From assembly GCA_963971225.1 (NCBI GenBank), contig OZ020270.1:75470432-75534431 (forward strand): a DNA stretch of 64,000 nt, in the 5' to 3' direction. Every line of letters starts with the position of its first letter. Position 1 is the stretch's first letter. Below, piece after piece: positions 19,483 through 28,200 of the stretch. The stretch comes from Melieria omissa (Eukaryota; Arthropoda; Insecta; Diptera; Ulidiidae). The notes below the pieces were generated by a model. It saw only the letters and a program-made list of their open reading frames with translations. It had not been told where the DNA came from and searched no databases. The position numbers were made by a program, and so were the translations under genes.

Positions 19483-19560
19483 GGTCGTAATATTACGACC
19501 CCTTAACAGTTTTAAATTTGTATGAGATGCGCGTTCTGTATTACTGTTTATTCTTTGGTG
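19483..19560 (+). repeat. Palindrome and dispersed repeat family A, copy 4 (partial)
   Basis: GGTCGTAATATTACGACC (19483-19500) is a perfect 18-bp palindrome. It is followed by GAGATGCGCGTTCTGTATTA and TGTTTATTCTTTGG, the core of family A. The repeat interrupts the old gypsy reading frame at about 19557. Confidence 0.5.
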
Positions 19561-20083
19561 GTACCTTAATTCAGCTTCTATAGTTCGCTTACTAAAATAG
19601 GCTACAAAGTGTATCTTTTTGGCATCAGTGTGAAGTTTGACTGCACAATTAGGATCATATATTGTCAAACTGGTTCGCTGATTAAAATTGACACTATCTG
19701 CTGTCTTATATTTTCATGAGTAGGCTTCCAGTCAATCTTCTTACTGCCAGCTGTCAATTCATGCAACAGAGCCATGCATTGTGAAAATTTTGGCACAAAT
19801 TGCCTGAAATAAGAGTACAAAACTATAAATTGCCGCAACTGAGTTACTGTCTCCGGTGGATGTAAGTTTGTTGGAGCTTCTATTTTTTTGGTGTTAGGTC
19901 TTACTTCACCACTACTCACTTCAAAGCCTGGGTACTCTATCTTCTTTTTGAGAAAAGCACATTTATGTTTAAATAGCAACCTTTACTAGTAAGTACTCCA
20001 AGAACAATGTGTAGCCTTTTCAAAGCGTTGTCTTCTCTTTTAGCTATGACAAGTATATCGTCGATGTAAACAACAACAAAAGA
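19557..20083 (-). pseudogene. Old Ty3/gypsy pol relic, RT catalytic region to RNase H
   Basis: On the minus strand, right after the younger insertion, the frame begins SFVVVYIDDILVIAK, the reverse-transcriptase active-site block. It continues (with a shift near 19985) through CAFLKKKIEYPGFEVSSGEV, RQFIVLYSYFRQFVPKFSQ and IYDPNCAVKLHTDA, which are the thumb, connection and RNase H start of gypsy pol. The D-to-A order is normal but the text is frame-shifted and truncated by repeat family A. Its missing 5' half is at 23905-24520. Confidence 0.85.
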
Positions 20084-20279
20084 ATATTGTAACGATGAGA
20101 CAGTCTGTCGCTGTGCAAAGCAACCCTGCCGCTACGTGCCGTGCTATAATCCAATCTGACTTTTAGTCCAATCTGGCAGCGACGGCCGCGATAATAACTT
20201 TTAGTCCAACCTGGCAATGATGGAAACTTTTAGTCCACTCCGGAATGTGCGGGAACGATCTGCGCGATGGCCTGAGAGG

Positions 20280-20320
20280 TATAAAAGGCAGCCGGATGCG
20301 GCGCAGCGAGTCAGTCTGGT
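20280..20320 (+). promoter_or_regulatory. LTR core promoter: TATA box and initiator
   Basis: TATAAAA at 20280-20286 and TCAGT at 20311-20315 put the likely start A (20313) 33 bases after the first T of the TATA box, the normal insect spacing. The same pair occurs in the 3' LTR at 23666 and 23697. Confidence 0.85.
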
Positions 20321-20397
20321 TTTGACAAGTGAAGTTGCCACACGGAGTGATTAAGCAAATATTTAAGTGTACGAACAGTAAAGTGTAAAATGTGAAT

Positions 20398-20403
20398 AAT
20401 AAA
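20398..20403 (+). terminator. Poly(A) signal AATAAA in the 5' LTR
   Basis: AATAAA about 85-90 bases after the predicted start. The copy in the 3' LTR (23784-23789) would end the element transcript. Confidence 0.7.
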
Positions 20404-20514
20404 GTGACTGTTGGTTTATTTTATTGTCTGCGTTTAAGAAACTGACTGTGTTTTATTTTCAAATTTCACAATCCAGAGATACGTAACAGCCCACTAGACT
20501 TAGTATTCGTAACA

Positions 20515-20575
20515 TTTGGTGTCTGAAGTGTGATTGTGGAAAATTGAAAATAAATAAAATTATAAAAGCACGGAC
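20515..20575 (+). other. Leader and probable primer-binding site
   Basis: TTTGGTGTCTGAAGTGTG follows the LTR directly, the place of the tRNA primer site. The TGG start is as expected for pairing with a tRNA CCA end, but I cannot name the tRNA with confidence. Confidence 0.5.
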
Positions 20576-22042
20576 ATGGTTAAACTCGAGCTGCTGAAGG
20601 TGGACCAGCTGAAGAAGGAGCTGGCTGCCTGGAATTTGCCGACTGCTGGCGGTAAAGTGGAGTTGCAGCTGCGCTTGCGAGAGGCGTGTGAGGCACGAGG
20701 CATCGATTGGGCTGCGCACGAGTTCGGAACGCAGGAGCTAGAGGCGTCGGCCAAAGTGGAGGAATCGCCTGCTGGTGCGGCGTCAATGCAAAGTACGGCT
20801 GCAGCGGCTGCGCCACCACAAGCAATGGACATGAGCCAGCTTATGGTTGCAATGAGAGGCATGTTTCAGAAAACGTCTGCGAAAATCGAGAATGTCAAAG
20901 GCATGTTCGAGACTTCCAATCGTGAAATGTCGGCGCAAATTGCAGCGAAACTAGAAACTACAAATCGGGAGTTGTCCAGCAAGCTTCAGGAAAATTCTGC
21001 GCGCTTGGAGCAGAAGGTGGAGGAAATCTCAGACAGGATTAATGGGAAAGTCGAGCACCTGGAGACGCGGGTAGAGCACTTGGATAAGCGAGTCGACGAC
21101 CTGGATGATTCCCTGAACAAACGAGTTGGCGACCTGGATGATTCCCTGAACAAACGTGTTGACGATCTTAATGATTCCCTGAACAAACGAGTTGATAGTC
21201 TGGAAGATTCGATGCACAGAAAGATAGACGAACGGCTTCGAGATGTACAGCTTCGAGCAAGGGTGCAGTCAGTTGAGGAAAGTTTCGCCATAGAAGTGCC
21301 TACTTATGATGGTACTACGTCGTTTGACACATTCAAACTACAATTCGAGATGGCTGCTTTGGAGAGTCAGTGGACCGATGCTAGGAAAGGTCGGAGACTG
21401 ATACTGGCTCTGAAAGGTCCTGCGGCTGAGGTAATCAAATCAGTTCCAGAATGTTTAAGAGGTGATTACGACACCGTCATAAGGGCGCTGGCAGCCAGAT
21501 ACAGTGACGAGCACAACAAAATGCTGTATTATTGCGAGCTGAAGAGCCGTAGACAAAGGGCCAACGAGGCGCTGCAGACATATGCAGCGGACATTGAGCG
21601 GCTCGTACAGTTGTGCTACCCGAAATTCGGCGCTGATAACCTCGAGAGGATGAAGATTGAGTCATTTATTGAAGGTCTTCATGACCCAGAGACACGTCGG
21701 AGTGCGTTGATGATGGGCAAGCCGACATTTAAGGAGACGGTGGCCAGCGCGATGACGTATGAGGCAGCCTGGGGAGGAAGTCTTCGACATTCATCTGCGG
21801 AAAAGCGTCGAGCCCAATCTGGACGTGTCACCCAAAACCAGACCGTGAGCTCGGAGGCACCAGCGGGGCTGCGGGCAGTGTCATCTAGAGTTAGTTGCTG
21901 GCGATGTGGTAAGCAAGGCCACATATCACGAGACTGCCTTCTGCGAGAAAAGCGTTCCGGACAACACGGCAGCCCTTCGGATGTCGCCAAGAAAGGCTGC
22001 CGCTCTGCCACTCCATTCGTGCAAAACCGAGTGCAGGCATAA
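20576..22042 (+). CDS. Gypsy gag polyprotein with SAP-like start and zinc knuckle
   Basis: 488 residues, open throughout. Residues 1-45 (LLKVDQLKKELAAWNLPTAG) look like a SAP helix-extension-helix motif, known for DNA binding. Residues about 105-230 are a long predicted coiled coil, including four 11-residue repeats of the N-KRV-x-DL-x-DSL type encoded by 33-bp tandem DNA repeats at 21089-21220. Residues 240-400 are the retrotransposon gag (capsid) region, with YYCELKSRRQRANEALQTYA and IESFIEGLHDPETRR. A CCHC knuckle, CWRCGKQGHISRDC (441-454), ends the RNA-binding part. Gag would form the particle that packages element RNA in the cytoplasm. The ATG at 20576 follows the leader. The stop at 22040-22042 lies inside the integrase frame, which overlaps by about 135 bp in another phase. 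Confidence 0.92.
   Translation: MVKLELLKVDQLKKELAAWNLPTAGGKVELQLRLREACEARGIDWAAHEFGTQELEASAKVEESPAGAASMQSTAAAAAPPQAMDMSQLMVAMRGMFQKTSAKIENVKGMFETSNREMSAQIAAKLETTNRELSSKLQENSARLEQKVEEISDRINGKVEHLETRVEHLDKRVDDLDDSLNKRVGDLDDSLNKRVDDLNDSLNKRVDSLEDSMHRKIDERLRDVQLRARVQSVEESFAIEVPTYDGTTSFDTFKLQFEMAALESQWTDARKGRRLILALKGPAAEVIKSVPECLRGDYDTVIRALAARYSDEHNKMLYYCELKSRRQRANEALQTYAADIERLVQLCYPKFGADNLERMKIESFIEGLHDPETRRSALMMGKPTFKETVASAMTYEAAWGGSLRHSSAEKRRAQSGRVTQNQTVSSEAPAGLRAVSSRVSCWRCGKQGHISRDCLLREKRSGQHGSPSDVAKKGCRSATPFVQNRVQA
21089..21220 (+). repeat. 33-bp tandem repeat (four units) inside gag
   Basis: Each unit begins CG-x-GTTG or CGAGTCGAC and ends in AACAAA or CACAGA. The third and fourth units are the most diverged. 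Encodes the 11-residue coiled-coil repeat. Confidence 0.9.
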
Positions 22043-23441
22043 CTCGCGAGCCGAAAGCGAAGGACAAATTGTGGATGTTCGGTCGATAAGCGTTATGCCA
22101 GAGGAAGAGTGGTCTGCGGAGAGGCTACAAAAGGACCAGCGTGAGGATGCGGATCTTGCCAAAATCGTTGAAAGCAAGGAGCAAGGCGCACGTCCAGACT
22201 GGCAGGAGATGGCCGGTGAAAGCGCGATTGCTAAGGCTTACTGGGCACAGTGGAAAAGTCTGCGACTGAAAGAAGGATGCCTGTACCGCGAATGGGAGAG
22301 CGCGGATGGTCGGACCAGCAACTCCCTAATGGTAGTGCCGAAATGCAGAATCAACGAGGTCATTGAGGCATACCATAACGACTCCAGTGGAGGGCACCTG
22401 GGCATCACCAAAACCGTCGCCAAAATAAAGAGACGATTCTACTGGGTAGGATGTCAGGAGTCTGTAGCCGAGTGGATTAAGAGCTGCGACCGATGTTCAG
22501 CCGCGAAAGGGCCGACAAGAAAATCTCGAGGCCGCATGCAGCAGTACAACGTGGGAGCGCCCTTCGAGCGGATTGCTATGGACGTCGCCGGCCCATTCCC
22601 AACTAGTACTCAAGGCAACAAATATGTGCTGGTGGTAATGGATTACTTCAGCAAATGGCCCCAAGTGTACCCTATTCCTAACCTGGAGGCCACTACGATC
22701 TCGGAAAAGCTGGTAAACAACTGGGTAGCCAGGTTCGGAGTTCCGTTGGAGTTGCACTCAGATCAAGGCCGGAATTTCGAGTCTGCGGTATTCAGGGAAG
22801 TGTGTGAGCTACTGGGGATAAAGAAAACTCGTACCACGCCTTTGCACCCACAGTCCGACGGCATGGTGGAACGCTTTAACCGGACACTGGAGGAATACCT
22901 GCGGAAAGTGGTAGACAGGAATCAAAAGGATTGGGACACGCATATCCCCCTGTTCCTGATGGCGTATAGGTCAGCCCCGCACGACACGACATCACTCACT
23001 CCAGCCCGAGCAGTGTTCGGCACAGAGTTGCGGTTACCCGCTGACTTGAAGTTCGGGGTAGTCAGCACAACGGGAGGCGCTAAGACGGACTACGCGGTCA
23101 AAAAGCGGGCGGAACTGGAGGAAATTCACCAGTTTATAAGGAGCCGCACCAAACTGGTCAGCGATAAGGCGAAAGCCAGATATGATCTACGGGCCAACTC
23201 AGCAGGGTTCCAAGAAGGCGATCTGGTAATGCTCTACAACCCGCAGCGGAGGAAAGGTTTGTCTCCGAAACTTCAAGCATCTTGGGAAGGACCGTACGAA
23301 GTCGTGACTAGGATTAACGACGTGGTATACAGGATTCAACGTTGCAGCAATAGAGGCGCTAAGTTGAAGGTAGTCCATTTGGAGCGCCTGGCGCCTCATC
23401 ACAGCGGAGCCTCGGCACTTGTTCGGGACGAACAAGTCTAA
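21906..23441 (+). CDS. Gypsy integrase (3' part of pol)
   Basis: 511 residues by first ATG, but residues 1 to about 50 merely read gag sequence in another phase. The true pol part starts near VRSISVMPEEEWSAERLQKD, a segment that normally follows RNase H. The zinc-binding H157, H164, C194, C197 (HHCC) is followed by D226 (AMDVAGP), D286 (HSDQGRN) and E322 (MVERFNR), with 35 residues between the last two, a complete DD35E core. The C-terminus has GDLVMLYNPQRRKGLSPKL and WEGPYEVV, the GPY/F region. Integrase inserts cDNA copies into the genome. The stop at 23439-23441 touches the polypurine tract. How it is translated (frameshift or fused to gag in an ancestor) cannot be told, because the junction lost protease and RT. 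Confidence 0.92.
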   Translation: MVSKATYHETAFCEKSVPDNTAALRMSPRKAAALPLHSCKTECRHNSRAESEGQIVDVRSISVMPEEEWSAERLQKDQREDADLAKIVESKEQGARPDWQEMAGESAIAKAYWAQWKSLRLKEGCLYREWESADGRTSNSLMVVPKCRINEVIEAYHNDSSGGHLGITKTVAKIKRRFYWVGCQESVAEWIKSCDRCSAAKGPTRKSRGRMQQYNVGAPFERIAMDVAGPFPTSTQGNKYVLVVMDYFSKWPQVYPIPNLEATTISEKLVNNWVARFGVPLELHSDQGRNFESAVFREVCELLGIKKTRTTPLHPQSDGMVERFNRTLEEYLRKVVDRNQKDWDTHIPLFLMAYRSAPHDTTSLTPARAVFGTELRLPADLKFGVVSTTGGAKTDYAVKKRAELEEIHQFIRSRTKLVSDKAKARYDLRANSAGFQEGDLVMLYNPQRRKGLSPKLQASWEGPYEVVTRINDVVYRIQRCSNRGAKLKVVHLERLAPHHSGASALVRDEQV

Positions 23442-23452
23442 GTGGTGGGCAG
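23441..23452 (+). other. Polypurine tract
   Basis: AGTGGTGGGCAG directly before the 3' LTR, the place where plus-strand DNA synthesis starts. Confidence 0.75.
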
Positions 23453-23900
23453 TGTAACGATGAGACAGTCTGTCGCTGTGCAAAGCAACCCTGCCGCTAC
23501 GTGCCGTGCTATAATCCAATCTGGCAATGACGGCCGCGATAGTAACTTTTAGTCCAATCTGGCAGCGACGGCCGCGATAATAACTTTTAGTCCAACCTGG
23601 CAATGATGGAAACTTTTAGTCCACTCCGGAATGTGCGGGAACGATCTGCGCGATGGCCTGAGAGGTATAAAAGGCAGCCGGATGCGGCGCAGCGAGTCAG
23701 TCTGGTTTTGACAAGTGAAGTAGCCACACGGAGTGATTAAGCAAATATTTAAGTGTACGAACAGTAAAGTGTAAACTGTGAATAATAAAGTGACTGTTGG
23801 TTTATTTTATTGTCTGCGTTTAAGAAACTGACTGTGTTTTATTTTCAAATTTCACAATCCAGAGATACGTAACAGCCCACTAGACTTAGTATTCGTAACA
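23453..23900 (+). repeat. 3' LTR of the gypsy derivative (448 bp)
   Basis: Same ends as the 5' LTR. Contains the extra 21-bp block (giving two tandem GGCCGCGATA units), and single differences such as GAAGTAGCC for GAAGTTGCC and AAACTGTG for AAAATGTG. Confidence 0.95.
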
Positions 23901-23904
23901 ATAT

Positions 23905-24520
23905 GCTTGATTATATGCTTTTAGCAGTTCTTCAACTCTGTTACGGACAACGGTACGCTCTTCTGGACTTAGTTGATAAGGACGATGGCAAACAGTTTTA
24001 TTAGGATTTGTAAGTCGTATTTGCATACTTCCAGTACTAGCGCGAACATTTGGAAAGCCATTAATAAAATTATTTTTAAAATGGTTCAATATTTCAATTG
24101 TTTTGTTTCAAAGTTTTGGTCGATGATTTAGACAAGTATCAGTGTTGATGTCAAAATTTACATCACTGGGTGCAGTTAATTGGCAACTATTGCGTAACTG
24201 TATCTTATCTGACGTTATATGAATATCTAATCCTGACTCATAATTTCACGTCATCATAAGTTCATAACGCAGACAATAATCATGCAAGACATGAAAAAGA
24301 ACCTCAAACGAAACTTCGTCTACTGTAATCAGAATTAGTAATTGTAAAGTACTGTTAACCCTCGTTTGACCAATGCCTGTCGTTGTAACTACGTTTTAGT
24401 TCTTTAACGAGGGAACATTCTGCTTCGAAATCAAAGTGGAACTCAAACTTCTCACCAGAATGTAGCACCGGTTGGTGCGTTTATCGAACATATCGCACAC
24501 GCACAACAAAAGTAACACAA
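23905..24520 (-). pseudogene. Old Ty3/gypsy pol relic, protease side to RT start
   Basis: Minus-strand residues NVRASTGSMQIRLTNPNKTV and CHRPYQLSPEERTVVRNRVE are the N-terminal start of a gypsy RT, ending EELLKA then YNQAY next to the insertion site. Upstream pieces (24230-24120) read DLDIHITSDKIQLRNSCQLT and DVNFDINTD in frame, and nearer 24330 VDEVSFEVLFHVLHDYCL; the latter is shifted. The middle of RT (between LLKA and the YIDD block) was already deleted before the younger gypsy entered. Not functional. Confidence 0.8.
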
Positions 24521-24614
24521 CTAAAAATTTTTGATTTTTTAGGAAACGGAAACAATTGTTTTTGCGCTAAATAAACATTTTTTTAAATAAAGTATAGACC
24601 GTTCAGTAGAAAAT

Positions 24615-24993
24615 TGTTGGAGGTAGTCTTGAATAAAAACACTTTAATTTTGTTTTCTGCACTTATTTATTTTACGACCTGTCACCAGCACTGATCAGCG
24701 AAGAATGAATCGAAGTAAAACTACCTGCGCAGAAGTAAAGTGCAACTACGCATTGCGCAATAGATACACAAATGCAAGACAACGGATACACATGCGACTA
24801 GCGCACAAACTATCCTTATCTTTATCAGACAATTGAGCGGCCTAACGGGACTTTGTCGTTGCTGCACTGCGCATCAAATAAACAAACGCAACCGGACACG
24901 ATCAATGCATTTTTGCTACGCACGAGCAGAATTCCTGCGCAATAACATATTACGCAGTTTATTAATAAAGGAATTCTTCTCGTGTATTCAACA
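24615..24993 (-). repeat. copia LTR 1 (3' outer LTR of the array)
   Basis: 379 bp, TGTTG..CAACA ends. On the minus strand a TCAGTGC initiator-like word (24694-24688) precedes AATAAA (24671-24666) by about 20 bases, giving a very short R region. No TATA box is obvious. GCGCA words recur about six times through U3. Confidence 0.95.
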
Positions 24994-25002
24994 CACCTCC
25001 TC
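24994..25002 (-). other. copia polypurine tract (copy 1)
   Basis: GAGGAGGTG on the minus strand abuts the 3' LTR. The same nine bases lie inside each later LTR junction, at 30517, 36040, 41563, 47086, 52609 and 58132. Confidence 0.75.
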
Positions 25003-25258
25003 AAAAATTCATTGATCGCCACAAACTGATTCACATGTTTCTACATTAAGAAAAAAAATATTTGCTGGTGAAAAGTCGTGTAATCTGGGGAATGACAATA
25101 TTATGGTTCAACATTCGTTGCAAGGATTGGGAAAACCCAGAAAAACCCAATCAAACCATACATTATTACATTGTTTCTCAATATATCATATTACATTTTA
25201 TACATCCTTATATACATTAAATTTTTTTATTTAATTTTTTTTGTTTCCTTCATATGCT

Positions 25259-28200
25259 TTATTTCAAATTCATTTTACTTCTTAAATATAAAAATCTGGC
25301 TCCAGACAGCGGCTTTGTCAAAATATCCGCTAGTTGTTTATCTGTAGGAATATACTCAATTTTAATTAGTTTATTTTCAACTTGCTCTCGTGAAAAATGA
25401 TATTTAATATCGATATGCTTCGATCTTTTGTGACATGACGGATTATTTGCTATACTTATGCAACCTTGGTTATCTTCATATATTTTCATTGGTTCTTTCA
25501 ATTCAATTTGTATGCTATTCATTAACGACTTCAGCCACAAGGCTTCTCTAACGGCTTCAAAAAGTGCCATATACTCTGCTTCAGTAGATGAAGCAGCAAC
25601 AGAGTGTTGTTTCTTTGTATTCCAACAAACTATACATGATTCAAACATCATAAATACATAACCAGTAGTGCTTTTCCTGTCACTAACACTTCCGCCCCAA
25701 TCAGAATCAACATAACCAGTTATCATTTCTTTGCAATTTAAGTTTTTAGAATAGACTAATCTTAAATCACTCGAACCTTTAAGATATCTTAGAACTCTTT
25801 TAAGGCACTGCCACAATTCTTTATTATTTTTATTGCTATATCGACTCAATATATTAACCGATGTACTTAAATCGGGTCGTGTGCACAACATAATATACAT
25901 TAAACAGCCAATTAAATTACGACACGGTGCATCACAATTTTCGTCTGAATTCAATGCTTCATAATCTAGCCTACTTGGAAGTGGAGTACTAACTGCTTTA
26001 GAATCAATCATCTTAAATTTCTTTAAAATATTTTCGATATAAGCGGACTGACTAAGACTTACGCTATTATTAACTCTTTCGATCTTTATCCCAATAAAAT
26101 ATTTAATCTCAAATAAATCAGTTATCCTAAATTTGCTCTTCAAATAATTTTTAAAACTGGTCATTGTTTCAATATTCCCTGTTGCTATTACTAGGTCATC
26201 CACATATAATAACACATACAGATTGTGATGTGCATCACCCTTATCAAGAATGTAAATACAACGATCTACAGCTGAATTCATGAAACCGATTTCTTTCAAT
26301 GCTTGTTCAAAAATTTCAAACCAACACCTTGCAGCCTGCTTAAGACCATATATTGCTTTATTCAATCTGCAGACCTGATCACTACCACAGGATAATCCCG
26401 GAGGAGCCGTCATATAAATATCTTCTTTCAATATACCATTTAAAAATGCGGTTTTAACATCCATGTGGTGAACTTTCAAGTCAAATTGGTTTGCAAAAGC
26501 TAATATAAATCGGAGACTAGAAATTCTTGCTACTGGAGCAAATGTTTCGTCATAATCAATTAAATATTCCTGTGTGAAACCACGTGCGACCAGCCTTGCT
26601 TTATATCTAATTGGATTGCCTAGCTCGTCATATTTCCTTGTAAAAACCCACCTACAACTAACTATGTTCTTATTTTTAGGTTTTGATACAAGAGACCAAG
26701 TTTTGTTATAAAAATGAGAATCAAGCTCTTCTTTAATTGCTTCTTCCCAATGTGACCTATCGCTTCTATTTTTAATATCATCAAAAGAATTTGGAACGCT
26801 ATCAATGAAACTTTGTGCATTCATTATGCAACTTCTGACTAACAAATCACTTTCTTTGTATGATATCTGTGGCCGTTCCTTCAATCGATCACTTCTTCTG
26901 ACTTCGTTTTTTTCCTCACTTAACTGTGAGTTTTGCAGCTGACCATTGTGTTCATCAGTATTCTCTAATACATTTTCACCAGTCTCAACTGGATCGGCAT
27001 TCTCTTTACTTGTTACCACACCACTAGGCTGTTTATCTAATGCAAATTCATTAGATATCCTTTCCGTACTCTCATTCGGGAATTCAATTTCATTACCAGA
27101 GTTTCTCAACTCTACTCTGTCTTTTACAACAGTCCTAGAATTTACCATGTTTGTTTCATCAACGATCACATCTCTCGCTGACACAAACTTTCCAGTTGCC
27201 ACATCCCACACTTTGTATCCATTTGGTGCGTATCCAACAAGAATACCTTTCCACGATTTTTCATCAAATTTTCGTTTTCTTGTTTTATTATGGATATATA
27301 CTGTCGAACCAAATACTTTCAAATATCTTAAATCAGGCTTTCTATTGTGCCACATTTCAAATGGTGTTCTCATACTATTTTTCAACGCTTTACTTGGACT
27401 TCGGTTAATCAAATAGGTAGCTGTCAATACAGCTTCACCCCAAAACCGTTTGTCCAATTTCGCGCCACTAATCATAGTACGAGCTTTTTCCGTTATTGTT
27501 CTTATCATGCGTTCAGACACACCATTTAGTTGTGGAGTATGTGGAACTGTTAGGTGGTAACTGATGCCTTTTTGAACACAATAGTCGCGCATCTCATTTG
27601 ACAAATATTCTCTCCCATTATCAATATATAAATTTACAACTTTTAAACTGAAATGGGCTTCACTTTTTGCAACAAAATCTTTGAAAGTGGCAAAAACGTC
27701 AGACTTATAGGTGATTAAATAACTTACACAGTAGTGTGTATATTGATCAACAAATATTACGTAATAGTTCTTTTCATCAACTGTAGAAGGTGTTATCGGG
27801 CCACAGACATCTGAATGGACTACAAATAAAGGTCTTTTAATGTAATTTTTATTTTTAGATACATTAAAACTTAGTCTAGCTTGTTTTCCATATATACATG
27901 CCTCACATAATTCATCAGTTGGTTGCACAGTCTTTAAAAGTGCAATATCATTAAACATATTTTTGTTTTTTATTTCCAAGAACTTTCCTTTACTAATATG
28001 TCCTAATCTTTCATGCCACAAAAGATAACCATTATTTTTAACCATATTTGATGCATACGCTTTTCTGCTTAAAACAAAGTCGATAATAGGAACATTATGA
28101 ATACATTTACCATCAATGATTACTTGACCATTCTTGCTGACTTTAACACCTCCTGCATCAAATTCGATTTTCAATCCAGCATCCTGCATCCGTTTCACTG

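Larger units (their letters stand above)
20088..20514 (+). repeat. 5' LTR of the gypsy derivative (427 bp)
   Basis: Starts TGTAACGATGAG and ends ATTCGTAACA. Compared with the 3' LTR it lacks 21 bp (GCAATGACGGCCGCGATAGTA), which in the 3' LTR forms part of a near-duplicate AATCTGGCA..GACGGCCGCGATA unit. Confidence 0.95.
20088..23900 (+). mobile_element. Young Ty3/gypsy derivative lacking protease, RT and RNase H (3,813 bp)
   Basis: Two LTRs (20088-20514 and 23453-23900) enclose a gag gene and an integrase gene. ATAT is duplicated at 20084-20087 and 23901-23904. Removing the element with one ATAT rejoins the old gypsy frame just before its YIDD motif, confirming the borders. The LTRs differ by one 21-bp block and a few substitutions, so insertion was fairly recent. 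The normal protease-RT-RNase H segment (about 2 kb) between gag and integrase is absent. The element must rely on a complete relative for copying, but keeps both structural and integration genes open. Confidence 0.95.

Noticed and set aside
19487..19496. GTAATATTAC resembling the nonanucleotide origin of geminivirus-like circular viruses
   Set aside because: It is simply the centre of an 18-bp perfect palindrome. There is no loop, no iterons and no Rep-like gene nearby.
26946..27416. A 156-codon plus-strand frame repeated in every array unit
   Set aside because: It is antisense to the conserved pol frame and recurs only because the unit does.
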